From assembly GCA_905234765.1 (NCBI GenBank), contig CAJOIF010000027.1, positions 33,590-97,589 of the forward strand: DNA of 64,000 bases. The letters run 5' to 3'. The first letter of the stretch is position 1. Every line of letters starts with the position of its first letter. The notes beneath the pieces are model-generated. The model was not told the DNA's origin. It saw nothing but the letters and a program-made list of their open reading frames with translations, and did not search any database. A program made the translations under genes and the position numbers. Source of the stretch: an uncultured Bacteroidales bacterium (lineage in GTDB: Bacteria; Bacteroidota; Bacteroidia; Bacteroidales; F082). Shown here piece after piece: positions 9,510 to 19,063 of this stretch.

Positions 9510-9604
9510 GAATTTAGAATTGTTGGTTGTTTATTTGTTTAATTGTTGATTTCTAACTATATAACTGATAACTGATAACTGAACAACTGCAAACTGTCAA
9601 CTGG
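9510..9604. repeat. Heptad arrays between atpB and atpE
   Basis: Positions 9527-9550 are TTGTTGG/TTGTTTA-type heptads. Positions 9555-9600 are mostly ACTGATA, ACTGATA, ACTGAAC, AACTGCA, AACTGTC units. No coding sequence or promoter box was recognised here. Confidence 0.6.
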
Positions 9605-10735
9605 TCACTCGTGTTCAGGTTCATGTTGCGCCATGCCGATGAACAGCGACGACAGGATGGTGAAGACGTAGGCCTGGATGTAGGCCACCAGCAGCTCCAG
9701 GACCGTCATGAAGATGGTCATGAAGATGGAGACGATGCTCATCACGCTGCCCATGCCCGCGCCATACATGCCGCCGATGATGAAAATCAGCGCCATGAGC
9801 ACCATGATGACGATGTGTCCGGCCAAGATGTTGGCGAACAGACGGACCATCAGGGCGAAAGGCTTGGTGATGGTGGAGATGAGTTCGATGATGGGCATCA
9901 GCGGGAAGGCCTTCAGGAAGATGGGCACATCGGGCCAGAGGATGTCTTTCCAGTAGTGCTTGTTGCCGAAAACATTCACGAAGAAGTAGGTCAGCAAAGC
10001 CAGCACCACGGTGATGCTCAGGTTGCCCGTCACGTTGGCGCTGAACGGGAAGAACGGAATCAGGCCGAACAGGTTGGCGAAGAAGATGAAGAAAAACACC
10101 GTCAACAGATAGGGCGCGAATTTCTTCACTTTCTTTTCGGGGATGTTGGGGCGGATGATGCCGTCTAAGACGGTGTAGGTGAGCCATTCCACTAAGCCTT
10201 GGTACTTGGTGGGCTTGCCCATCGGGTCTTTCTTGTACTTCTTCGCGGCGGGCAGGAAGAAGGCCAAGAGGAAGGCGCACACCAGGAAGATGCCGAAGGC
10301 ATTCTTGGTGAACGAGATGTCGAACGGGCGCGAGAGGCTGCCGTCGGCCTTCACCTCCACCAGCTTGCCTGGGTATTTGTCGGCGTTGATGGGGCTGATG
10401 TAGAAGTTGGCGCCCTTGTGGTTGAAGGTCTCGCCTTCCTTCAATTCACAGACGTGCTTCGAAGAGAAGCAATGCCAGCCACCGCCCTTGCACTTCACTA
10501 TGACGGGCAGCCACACGCACACCGGCTCCTCATGGATCTCCGTGATGTGGAAACAGTAGGAGTCGCCAGTGTGGCCAAAGATGAACGACTTGGCGTCGAA
10601 CTTCTCCGATTTCTCCTCGGTGGCTGCGGGGCTAGGCTCGGCGGCGGCAGGGATGGTGTCCTGCGCAAAGCCTCGACCCAGCGTCAGCAACGCGAGGAAA
10701 AGGATAAGGATATTATGTTTCAAAACATTTCTCAT
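9605..10735 (-). CDS. atpB: F-type ATP synthase subunit a
   Basis: Fo stator subunit forming the ion half-channels. The product is 377 residues with start at ATG 10733-10735 (MRNVLKHNILILFLALLTLG), which gives a signal-like N-terminus and a periplasmic segment of about 130 residues typical of Bacteroidota a subunits; the open frame further upstream overlaps the preceding gene and looks non-homologous. The essential Arg lies in MVRLFANILAGH near the C-terminus, and the last helix contains ELLVAYIQAYVFTILSSLFIG. It overlaps the preceding gene by 4 nt (ATGA). Confidence 0.95.
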   Translation of the reverse strand: MRNVLKHNILILFLALLTLGRGFAQDTIPAAAEPSPAATEEKSEKFDAKSFIFGHTGDSYCFHITEIHEEPVCVWLPVIVKCKGGGWHCFSSKHVCELKEGETFNHKGANFYISPINADKYPGKLVEVKADGSLSRPFDISFTKNAFGIFLVCAFLLAFFLPAAKKYKKDPMGKPTKYQGLVEWLTYTVLDGIIRPNIPEKKVKKFAPYLLTVFFFIFFANLFGLIPFFPFSANVTGNLSITVVLALLTYFFVNVFGNKHYWKDILWPDVPIFLKAFPLMPIIELISTITKPFALMVRLFANILAGHIVIMVLMALIFIIGGMYGAGMGSVMSIVSIFMTIFMTVLELLVAYIQAYVFTILSSLFIGMAQHEPEHE

Positions 10736-11127
10736 GCTTTGTTTTCTTTGTTCAAGTTCTTGATATAGTGGGTGTAGACACATGTCTCGGCCACCAGCGC
10801 GATGAGGTAGGCCGATGCTGTGATGATGACAAAAGGCCGGTTGCCTTGCTTGACGAAGATAACGTACAGCACGATGGCCGCCACGGTCAACACGATCTTG
10901 ATGCCTTTGTAGACATAGAGCCAAGTGAGCCTGTCTGGATGTTCCTCCACGTTTTTCTTCATCAGGTGACAATAGAAGGCTCCCAGAATCATATAAAGGT
11001 TGGGTCCCATAATCATCCACTTGTTCCACCATTCCTTTTCGGCGAAACCACAGAGAAGGATGCCGTCAAGGACGATGCAAATGAGTAGGAAAACGGCCAA
11101 GTATTTTGTCAACACGTTCTTTTTCAT
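10732..11127 (-). CDS. Small membrane protein of the atp operon, AtpI-like position
   Basis: 131 residues with about four hydrophobic segments (near residues 8-27, 38-56, 75-92 and 98-116). It sits between atpC and atpB and overlaps both neighbours by 4 nt, so it is translationally coupled within the operon. Bacteroidota atp operons usually have a hypothetical membrane gene here. By position it may act like AtpI in c-ring assembly or ion uptake, but I see no diagnostic motif, so function is inference. Confidence 0.75.
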   Translation of the reverse strand: MKKNVLTKYLAVFLLICIVLDGILLCGFAEKEWWNKWMIMGPNLYMILGAFYCHLMKKNVEEHPDRLTWLYVYKGIKIVLTVAAIVLYVIFVKQGNRPFVIITASAYLIALVAETCVYTHYIKNLNKENKA

Positions 11128-11363
11128 AACTCCACGCAGATGGTTAGCAGGTTGTTGTGGTTCTCGGTGAAGCCACCTTTGATGTCGAATTCCTGATGCT
11201 CGCCGTTGGCATCGGTGAGACTGACTTTGCCTGCCTCAAGGATGGCGACGATGGCGGCATGGTGCTCCAAGAGGGTGAATGGTCCCATCTTGCTCGGCAC
11301 AGTGACCGCAGTGGCTTCGCCAGAATACAACGTTGAACTCGGTGAGATGATTTCTACCTTCAT
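11124..11363 (-). CDS. atpC: F-type ATP synthase subunit epsilon
   Basis: Only 79 residues, covering the N-terminal beta-sandwich (MKVEIISPSSTLYSGEATAVTVPSKMGPFTLLEHHA) and lacking the regulatory C-terminal helical hairpin of longer epsilon subunits. This short form is usual in Bacteroidota. It lies 12 nt downstream of atpD and overlaps the next gene by 4 nt. Confidence 0.93.
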   Translation of the reverse strand: MKVEIISPSSTLYSGEATAVTVPSKMGPFTLLEHHAAIVAILEAGKVSLTDANGEHQEFDIKGGFTENHNNLLTICVEL

Positions 11364-11375
11364 GACACCTTATTA

Positions 11376-12899
<1,524 letters not shown>

Positions 12900-12926
12900 T
12901 TATCTATTTTGTCGTTTTGAAAGCCG

Positions 12927-12934
12927 CAAATATA
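12927..12934 (-). promoter_or_regulatory. -7 box for the F-type atp operon
   Basis: Minus strand TATATTTG, an exact TAnnTTTG match, about 43 nt before the atpD start. It is the only good match in the spacer on this strand. Confidence 0.6.
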
Positions 12935-13016
12935 CCAAATAAAGTTTTCCATTCGACAATTTTTTTCGAAAAAGAAATTTTTTACGATTTCTCTTCTTTT
13001 TGGATATTGAATTTGC

Positions 13017-13024
13017 TATTTTTG
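13017..13024 (+). promoter_or_regulatory. -7 box for the V-type ATPase operon
   Basis: TATTTTTG fits TAnnTTTG. A TTTTTGG element about 17 nt upstream could be the -33 element. It lies about 39 nt before ntpE. The F- and V-type operons therefore diverge from one spacer of about 180 bp. Confidence 0.6.
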
Positions 13025-13062
13025 CACCCCAATCTAAATAGCAACAACAAAACGAGAAATAT

Positions 13063-13674
13063 ATGCAAGACAAACTGCAAGAATTGACCGACAGGCTTTA
13101 CAATGAGGGCTTGTCGAAAGGAAAACAGGAAGGCGAAGCAATAGTGCAAAAGTCAGAAGCACTAGCTAAAGACATCATTGCGCAAGCTGAAGCTGAGGCA
13201 GAGCGCATCATCGCCCAAGCCGAAAAAGATGCTGAGGAACTGAAGACCAAAGTCGCTGCCGACGTCAAGATGGCGGCCACGCAGAGTATCGCCGTGACGA
13301 AACAGGAGATTGAGAAGATGGTGGTGACTAAGGCTGCCACTGAAGGTGTGAAAGCCAATATGGGCAATGCTGCTTTCGTTAAGGAATTGATTACGAGCGT
13401 GGTGAAAGCTTTCAACCCGCAAAACGCATCGCCCGTCGACTTGAGCCTCATCCTACCAGAATCATTGAAAGCCGAATTAGAGCCTTTCATGAAGAACGAA
13501 ATCGCCAGCCAGTTCAAGGGCGAGGTGAAGGTCGATTACTCCAAGAAGATGAACGGCGGCTTCAAGGTGTCGCCCAAGGACGGCGGCTATATGCTCCAGT
13601 TCACAGATCAGGAGTTCACTCAACTCATCGCCAACTACCTGCGTCCCGCCACCAAGAAAATCCTCTTCGGCTGA
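13063..13674 (+). CDS. ntpE: V-type ATPase subunit E
   Basis: Peripheral-stalk subunit of 203 residues. The first 90 residues form a charged Ala/Glu/Lys coiled coil (KGKQEGEAIVQKSEALAKDI...), followed by a globular C-terminal domain. First gene of the operon order E-DUF2764-A-B-D-I-K known from Bacteroidota and, in similar form, from Chlamydia and spirochaetes. Its stop overlaps the next start (TGATG). Confidence 0.88.
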   Translation: MQDKLQELTDRLYNEGLSKGKQEGEAIVQKSEALAKDIIAQAEAEAERIIAQAEKDAEELKTKVAADVKMAATQSIAVTKQEIEKMVVTKAATEGVKANMGNAAFVKELITSVVKAFNPQNASPVDLSLILPESLKAELEPFMKNEIASQFKGEVKVDYSKKMNGGFKVSPKDGGYMLQFTDQEFTQLIANYLRPATKKILFG

Positions 13675-14279
13675 TGGATAACTACGTCTATATCGTGGCT
13701 GGCCTACCGGAACTGACCTCGGGCTTCGAGAACACGGGCTTCGACTATGCCGCTGTCAAGGGAAGCATCATGGAGCTGCTCTCCGAGAAGGACCAGCAAT
13801 TGGTCGAACTCATGGAGAATGGCTTCGATGAGCACACGCTTGGTGCCGACTTCTACACCAAAGCCGCCGAGAGCAAGAACCGCTTCATTCGCGAATACTT
13901 CGACTTCGATGGTCGTCTGCGCAATATGAAAGCGGTATATCTCGCCAACCGTCTCGGCAAGGATAGCACCCCTTATTTGGTGAACCTCGACGAGGCCGAC
14001 TTTGAGGAAGAAAAACAGATTCAGGACATCCTCGCCGACACCGACTTCGTGCAGCGGGAGCAGAAAATGGACGAGCTGAAGTGGGAAAAGGCCAGCGACA
14101 TCGCCCGCATGGACTACTTCAATATGAATGCCATCCTCGCCTTCCTCGTGAAAGCCAAGACCGTGCAACGCTGGGCCGAGCTTGACCCCGACAAGGGAAC
14201 GGAGATGTTCCATAAGTTGGTGAAGGAGATTCGCGGTACGAATGCAGAATTGGATTTAAGTGGAGGTGGGAAAATATAA
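13674..14279 (+). CDS. DUF2764-type V-ATPase operon protein, possible subunit C equivalent
   Basis: 201 residues, predicted mostly helical and acidic, starting MDNYVYIVAGLPELTSGFEN. It lies directly after ntpE with a 1-nt stop/start overlap, the place occupied by a DUF2764 family gene in Bacteroidota V-ATPase operons. No gene for subunits C, F or G is otherwise visible in the operon, so it may provide the central-stalk socket function of subunit C; that is inference from position and helical character. Confidence 0.7.
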   Translation: MDNYVYIVAGLPELTSGFENTGFDYAAVKGSIMELLSEKDQQLVELMENGFDEHTLGADFYTKAAESKNRFIREYFDFDGRLRNMKAVYLANRLGKDSTPYLVNLDEADFEEEKQIQDILADTDFVQREQKMDELKWEKASDIARMDYFNMNAILAFLVKAKTVQRWAELDPDKGTEMFHKLVKEIRGTNAELDLSGGGKI

Positions 14280-14362
14280 GTAAAAAAGCTTATATTTGCG
14301 AATTATAAGTAAAAAAGCTTATATTTGCGAATTATAAGTAAAAAAGCTTATATTTGCAGGCT
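14276..14362 (+). repeat. 29-bp direct repeats, three copies, each with a -7-like box
   Basis: The element starting ATAAG recurs at 14276, 14305 and 14334, an exact 29-nt period, with a decayed fourth start near 14363. Each unit contains ATAAG-N7-CTTAT as an inverted repeat and TATATTTG, a perfect TAnnTTTG promoter box. It lies between the DUF2764 gene and the SatD-like gene. It could be stacked promoters or an operator array. Confidence 0.85.
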
Positions 14363-14381
14363 GTAAGTAAAAACATAATTG

Positions 14382-15083
14382 ATGAAAAACAAAATGCTAA
14401 ACGCAACAATTTCAGCCGATATTGTCTCTTCCACATCGTTAAGTGTGGAAGAATTGACCTTGCTGCAAACAGAGATTCGCCATTTCCTTGATAAGTTGGC
14501 CGAAGACTCAAGAGGGGATGATTGGGGTAGATTATTTAAAGGTGATTCAGTTGAAATCTATTTGCACGACCCTCGCAAGGCTTTAAGGATAGCATTGTTG
14601 TTAAAGGCATTGGTAAAGAAAGCCCCGATTTCGCTAAAATCCAATAATAACGCAAAAAGGATGCTGTTTAGGAAATATGGAATTAGGATAGCCATCGGTA
14701 TTGGTGCGATGCGTGTTGCTGACCAAAAAAATGATATTTTGGATGGAGAGGCGATTTACACTTCAGGAAGATTATTGGATGGTCAGCAGAAGACAGCAAA
14801 GGATAGACTTTCCATTAAGAGAAGCTTGTTTTTTGGTTCCAAAGATGCTGTGTTGAGCGCACAAATGGAAGTGATATTAGGATTGTTGGATGCTATTTTG
14901 AAAGATATGACAATCCGTCAAAGTGAAATCTTGTATTATAAGTTGTTGGGTGCTAATGAAGAAGAAATAGCATTAAAATTATCCATAAAACAATCTGCTG
15001 TAAATCAACAAAGTAATTCATTTAGTTGGCCCTCAATAGAATCCGCTGTAAACTATTTTGAGAAACTCAATTTCGAATCATGA
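14382..15083 (+). CDS. SatD family protein, possible regulator with cyclase-like N-terminal domain
   Basis: 233 residues. The N-terminal part (ATISADIVSSTSL, then FKGDSVEIYLHDPRKALRIALLLKAL and IRIAIGIG) resembles the nucleotidyl-cyclase-fold region of SatD proteins, and the C-terminal part (about 170-225) looks like a helix-turn-helix (EEEIALKLSIKQSAVNQQ). The start is ATG 14382; a TTG just before it is less likely. It is clearly more A+T-rich than the ATPase genes around it, and it overlaps the next gene by 4 nt. It is not a known V-ATPase component and looks inserted into the operon. Function is not established. Confidence 0.65.
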   Translation: MKNKMLNATISADIVSSTSLSVEELTLLQTEIRHFLDKLAEDSRGDDWGRLFKGDSVEIYLHDPRKALRIALLLKALVKKAPISLKSNNNAKRMLFRKYGIRIAIGIGAMRVADQKNDILDGEAIYTSGRLLDGQQKTAKDRLSIKRSLFFGSKDAVLSAQMEVILGLLDAILKDMTIRQSEILYYKLLGANEEEIALKLSIKQSAVNQQSNSFSWPSIESAVNYFEKLNFES

Positions 15084-15799
15084 TCACCAAATTCCTCATA
15101 TTGCAACTTTTGGCGCATTTGGTCAGTGACTTCTACTTGCAGACGGAAACTTCCTGCAAGAGCAAGGCTGACAATGCGTTCAAGTCGAGGCATTTGTACA
15201 TCCATTCGCTGATTACATTTGCTTGCGCATGGTTGCTTTCGATGAGTTGGGGCTATTGGTGGATGGCTTTGTCTATCGCTGTGCTGCATCTTGTGATTGA
15301 TGGTCTGAAGTCAGTTTGCAAGAATGTCAAAGGCGCGTTCTTCATCGACCAGTTGCTGCATTTAGCGGTCATCGTTGCAGCGGTCGTCATATATAATAAT
15401 GTGTGCGAAATCACGCTTCCTGCATGGTTGCCAGAAACGAAGGTTTTGTTGTGGATTGTGGCTTTCGTGTTTTGCCTACGTCCGGCCAATTTCTTCATCC
15501 AGAACATCTTCAAGGAGACGAAAATCACGGTGCCTACCAATGGTGAGGAGAATCAAAGTCTGCCCAATGCGGGACATGTCATCGGCAATGTCGAAAGGAT
15601 GCTCTCGCTGGTCTTTGTTATGTTGGGTCAATATGAAGCCATCGGTTTTCTGTTGGCCGCCAAGTCGTTGCTACGGTTTAGAGAAACGGATACGGTGAAG
15701 TCGGAATATGTGTTGGTCGGCACTTTATTGAGTTTTGGCTTTGCAATTTTAATAGGCGTTGCTGTAAAATTACTAATTGAATCGGATGTAATAAGTTGA
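15080..15799 (+). CDS. DUF3307 family integral membrane protein
   Basis: 239 residues. The N-terminus FLILQLLAHLVSDFYLQTETSCKSKA matches the DUF3307 pattern HxxxDFxLQ, followed by a HSLITFACAWLL membrane segment and HLVIDGLKS. About six hydrophobic segments are visible, so it is an inner-membrane protein. It overlaps the SatD-like gene by ATGA. SatD and DUF3307 genes commonly travel as a pair. Biochemical role unknown. Confidence 0.75.
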   Translation: MITKFLILQLLAHLVSDFYLQTETSCKSKADNAFKSRHLYIHSLITFACAWLLSMSWGYWWMALSIAVLHLVIDGLKSVCKNVKGAFFIDQLLHLAVIVAAVVIYNNVCEITLPAWLPETKVLLWIVAFVFCLRPANFFIQNIFKETKITVPTNGEENQSLPNAGHVIGNVERMLSLVFVMLGQYEAIGFLLAAKSLLRFRETDTVKSEYVLVGTLLSFGFAILIGVAVKLLIESDVIS

Positions 15800-15805
15800 A
15801 ATACA

Positions 15806-15840
15806 TAATTTTAAATTTTAAATCTTGAAATTAGAAATCC
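15806..15840. repeat. Heptad array before ntpA
   Basis: Exactly five 7-mers: TAATTTT, AAATTTT, AAATCTT, GAAATTA, GAAATCC. It ends 9 nt before the ntpA ATG at 15849. Confidence 0.6.
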
Positions 15841-15848
15841 AATAAATA

Positions 15849-15950
15849 ATGAAAACAACAGGAAAAGTTACAGGAATCATTGCAAACCTGGTCACCGTGG
15901 AGGTGGACGGCCCTGTGGCACAGAATGAGATCTGCTTCATCGACTTGTGA
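15849..15950 (+). pseudogene. ntpA: Detached N-terminal 33 codons of V-type ATPase subunit A
   Basis: Translation from ATG 15849 gives MKTTGKVTGIIANLVTVEVD and then PVAQNEICFIDL before TGA at 15948-15950. This is the conserved start of V-type subunit A. In the family the sequence continues DLGG-x2-LMAEVI; here DL is followed by a stop and LMAEVI resumes in another frame. The loss of about 13 nt (1 modulo 3) between CGACTTG and TGATGGCG would explain it. TGATG overlaps the stop with a possible restart codon. Confidence 0.85.
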
Positions 15951-17584
15951 TGGCGGAGGTCATCAAGGTGAACGGGAACAAAGCCTCTGTGCAGGTGTTT
16001 GAGAGCACCCGCGGCCTCCAAATTGGCGACAAGGTCGAATTCCAAGGCTACATGCTTGAGGTGACCTTGGGACCTGGTCTGCTTTCGAGCAACTTCGACG
16101 GCCTGCAGAACAACCTCGCCACCATGGAAGGGGTGTTTTTGAAACGCGGTGAGTACACCAAGGCCTTGGACGAAGAAAAACTTTGGGACTTCACGCCTAT
16201 TGCCAAGGCGGGCGACCAAGTGGTTGCCGCCGATTGGCTCGGCGAAGTCAAGGAAGGCTGGCTGCCCCACAAAATCATGGTGCCGTTCAACTTCAAAGGG
16301 ACTTATACCGTGAAAAATGTGGCTGCTGCCGGACAATACAAAATCACCGACACCATCGCCACGCTGACCAACGCGGAAGGCGAGGAAGTGAAGGTGACGA
16401 TGACCCAGAAATGGCCTGTCAAGGTGGCCGTGGGTGGCTATGTGGAGAAGCCTCGTCCATTCAAGGTGATGGAAACGGGTGTTCGCACCATTGACACTTT
16501 GAATCCTATCGCGGAAGGCGGCACGGGCTTCATACCGGGACCTTTCGGCTGCGGTAAGACCGTGCTGCAACACGCTCTCGCCGAGCAAGCCGATGCCGAC
16601 GTCATCATCATGGCGGCCTGCGGTGAGCGTGCCAATGAGGTCGTGGAAATCTTCACCGAGTTCCCCGAACTGAAAGACAAGCACACCGGTCGCAGCCTGA
16701 TGGAGCGTACCATCATCATCTGCAACACCTCCAATATGCCGGTCGCTGCTCGTGAGGCATCCGTTTACACGGCCATGACCCTCGGCGAGTACTATCGTGC
16801 CATGGGCATGAAGGTCTTGCTGCTCGCCGACTCCACCTCGCGTTGGGCACAGGCCTTGCGTGAGATGAGTAACCGTCTGGAAGAGTTGCCTGGTCAGGAC
16901 GGCTTCCCCGTCGACCTCTCGGCCATCATTTCCAACTTCTACGCCCGTGCAGGTTACGTGAAACTGAACAACGGCGAGTCAGGCTCCATCACCTTCATCG
17001 GAACCGTGTCGCCTGCTGGCGGTAACCTGAAGGAGCCCGTGACCGAATCGACCAAGAAAGCGGCTCGCTGCTTCTACGGCCTCTCGCAGAACCGCGCCGA
17101 CAAGAAGCGTTATCCTGCCGTCGACCCTGTAGACTCCTATTCAAAATACCTCGAATACCCTGAAATCATCGAATATCTCGACAACAAGATCGAGAAGGGT
17201 TGGGTCGATAAGGTCACCAAGACGAAATACATCATTAGAAAAGGTAAGGACGCCTACGAACAGATCAACATCTTGGGCGACGACGGCGTGCCGATGGCTT
17301 ACCATGAGCAGTATTGGAAGTCGGAACTCATTGACTTTGTGATACTTCAGCAAGATGCTTTCGACGACATCGACGGCTGCTCACCTTTGGAACGCCAGAA
17401 GTTCATGCTCGACCTCGTGCTTGAAATCTGCGACCGCAGCTTCAAGTTCGACAACTTTGAGGAATGCACGACCTACTTCAAGGGCCTGATCAATATCTGC
17501 CGACAGATGAACTACTCGGAGTTCAAGTCGGAAAACTTTGAAAAATATCTTGGACAGTTAAAGGAGGAACTGAAACATGAGTGA
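15950..17584 (+). CDS. ntpA: V-type ATPase catalytic subunit A, N-terminally detached
   Basis: 544 codons starting MAEVIKVNGNKASVQVFEST, intact to the stop. The P-loop GPFGCGKT, the catalytic-region ACGERANEVVEI, LADSTSRWAQALREMSNRLEELPG and the non-homologous region before the P-loop are all present, so the ATPase core is complete. Missing is the first part of the N-terminal beta-barrel, encoded in another frame at 15849-15950. If the sequence is right, expression needs reinitiation at TGATG and yields a protein short of about 38 residues. A sequencing or assembly deletion is the main alternative. It overlaps the ntpB start region. Confidence 0.9.
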   Translation: MAEVIKVNGNKASVQVFESTRGLQIGDKVEFQGYMLEVTLGPGLLSSNFDGLQNNLATMEGVFLKRGEYTKALDEEKLWDFTPIAKAGDQVVAADWLGEVKEGWLPHKIMVPFNFKGTYTVKNVAAAGQYKITDTIATLTNAEGEEVKVTMTQKWPVKVAVGGYVEKPRPFKVMETGVRTIDTLNPIAEGGTGFIPGPFGCGKTVLQHALAEQADADVIIMAACGERANEVVEIFTEFPELKDKHTGRSLMERTIIICNTSNMPVAAREASVYTAMTLGEYYRAMGMKVLLLADSTSRWAQALREMSNRLEELPGQDGFPVDLSAIISNFYARAGYVKLNNGESGSITFIGTVSPAGGNLKEPVTESTKKAARCFYGLSQNRADKKRYPAVDPVDSYSKYLEYPEIIEYLDNKIEKGWVDKVTKTKYIIRKGKDAYEQINILGDDGVPMAYHEQYWKSELIDFVILQQDAFDDIDGCSPLERQKFMLDLVLEICDRSFKFDNFEECTTYFKGLINICRQMNYSEFKSENFEKYLGQLKEELKHE

Positions 17585-18891
17585 GAAAGCCTTTCAACGC
17601 ATCAGCCATCACCAAGGCCACCGTGACCCTTGAGGCGCAAGGCGTGGCCAACGACGAGCTCGCCCTCGTGGCAGGCCGTCTGGCGCAGGTGGTGAAAAAC
17701 AAGGACAATAGCGTCACCCTGCAGGTGTTTGGCGGCACGGAAGACATCCCGACCAACGCCGAGGTCACCTTCTTTGGCGAGCCGCCTTCGCTGAATGTGA
17801 GCGAAGACCTCGCTGGCCGTTTCTTCAACGCCTACGGCGAGCCTATCGATGGCGGTCCGGCGGTCGAGGGTGAAAAACGCCAGATTGGTGGTCCCTCCGT
17901 CAACCCCTTCAAGCGTCGCCAGCCTTCGCAACTCATCCCTACGGGTATCGCAGGCATCGACTTGAACAACACTTTGGTCTCGGGCCAGAAGATCCCGTTC
18001 TTCGCCGACCCCGACCAACCCTATAACCAAGTGATGAGCATGGTGGCCCTCCGCGCCGATGTGGATAAGATCATCCTCGGCGGCATGGGTCTGACCAACG
18101 ACGACTACCTGTTCTTCAAAAACCAGTTCGAGAGCGCGGGTGCCTTGCACAAGATCATCAGTTTCGTGAACACCACCGACCAGCCGCCTGTCGAGCGTTT
18201 GTTGATTCCCGACATGGCCTTGACTGCGGCAGAATACTTTGCTGTGGACAAGAACGAGAAGGTACTGGTGCTGCTCACCGACATGACTTTGTATGCTGAC
18301 GCCCTGAGTATCGTGAGCAACCGTATGGACCAGATTCCTTCCAAGGACTCCATGCCTGGCTCGCTTTACTCCGACCTGGCTAAGATTTACGAGAAGGCCG
18401 TGCAGTTGCCTGATGGCGGTTCCATCACCATCATCGCCGTGACGACGCTGAACGACGGAGATATCACGCACGCCATCCCAGATAACACTGGATATATCAC
18501 CGAAGGCCAGCTCTTCCTCCGCGCTGATCCTGACTCGGGTAAGGTCATCGTCGACCCGTTCCGTTCGCTGTCGCGTCTGAAACAGTTAGTGCAGAACAAG
18601 AAAACCCGTGAGGACCACAGCGCGGTGATGAACACCTCGGTGCGCCTCTATGCCGATGCCGCCAACGCCAAGACCAAGTTGGAGAACGGCTTCGACCTGA
18701 GCGACTACGACTTGCGTTGCCTCGACTACGCCAAAGAGTATGCGACCCGACTCCTCGCCATCGATGTCAACATCTCCATCGAGGAGATGCTTGACACGGC
18801 CTGGGAGTTGTTTGGCAAGTATTTCACTAAGGCCGAAACGGGTCTGAAGGAATCTCTGATTCAAAAGTATTGGAAAGAAAAAGTGAATTAA
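17581..18891 (+). CDS. ntpB: V-type ATPase subunit B, frameshift near the N-terminus
   Basis: Non-catalytic regulatory subunit, 436 codons counted from GTG 17581. The body is intact: TATGIAG-type IPTGIAGIDLNNTLVSGQKIP, FADPDQPYNQVM, LLTDMTLYADAL, SNRMDQIPSKDSMPGSLYSDLA. The expected family start is found in another frame: ATG 17577 gives MSEKAFQRIS, matching the usual MxxKAFQKI, after which the reading frame must move to ITKATVTLEAQGV at about 17607. Loss of 2 modulo 3 nt, for example 11 nt, accounts for it. A GTG at 17581 overlapping the ntpA stop could rescue translation but gives the non-family start RKPFNAS. Confidence 0.9.
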   Translation: MRKPFNASAITKATVTLEAQGVANDELALVAGRLAQVVKNKDNSVTLQVFGGTEDIPTNAEVTFFGEPPSLNVSEDLAGRFFNAYGEPIDGGPAVEGEKRQIGGPSVNPFKRRQPSQLIPTGIAGIDLNNTLVSGQKIPFFADPDQPYNQVMSMVALRADVDKIILGGMGLTNDDYLFFKNQFESAGALHKIISFVNTTDQPPVERLLIPDMALTAAEYFAVDKNEKVLVLLTDMTLYADALSIVSNRMDQIPSKDSMPGSLYSDLAKIYEKAVQLPDGGSITIIAVTTLNDGDITHAIPDNTGYITEGQLFLRADPDSGKVIVDPFRSLSRLKQLVQNKKTREDHSAVMNTSVRLYADAANAKTKLENGFDLSDYDLRCLDYAKEYATRLLAIDVNISIEEMLDTAWELFGKYFTKAETGLKESLIQKYWKEKVN

Positions 18892-18902
18892 TTAAAAGTT
18901 TA

Positions 18903-19061
18903 ATGGTTATGGATAATTTAACTTTTTGTCTTTTTACTATATGTGATGTTTTGGCAGTTGTTGGACTCATTTGTGTAAGTATTGCGATAAGTAAAGCTGA
19001 CAAATCAATAAAGGAAATAAAGAAAGAACTTGAGGATCTTAAAAAAGAACTGAAAAAGTAA
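18903..19061 (+). CDS. Small membrane protein with coiled-coil tail in the V-ATPase operon
   Basis: 52 residues from ATG 18903 (another ATG is two codons on). One hydrophobic segment (about residues 6-26, CLFTICDVLAVVGLICVSIAI) is followed by a Lys/Glu-rich tail ending LEDLKKELKK, likely an amphipathic helix. It sits 11 nt after ntpB and 2 nt before ntpD on the same strand. I know of no family; it could be an accessory protein of the ATPase or a chance frame, though the spacing favours a gene. Confidence 0.5.
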   Translation: MVMDNLTFCLFTICDVLAVVGLICVSIAISKADKSIKEIKKELEDLKKELKK

Positions 19062-19063
19062 TC

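Noticed and set aside
10733..11032. Extended N-terminus of atpB upstream of 10735
   Set aside because: It would overlap the membrane-protein gene entirely and its sequence is Arg/His-rich antisense-like text without homology to subunit a.
17581..17606. GTG 17581 as the genuine ntpB start
   Set aside because: The overlap with the ntpA stop is attractive, but the encoded RKPFNAS does not match the family, whereas ATG 17577 in another frame gives MSEKAFQRI.
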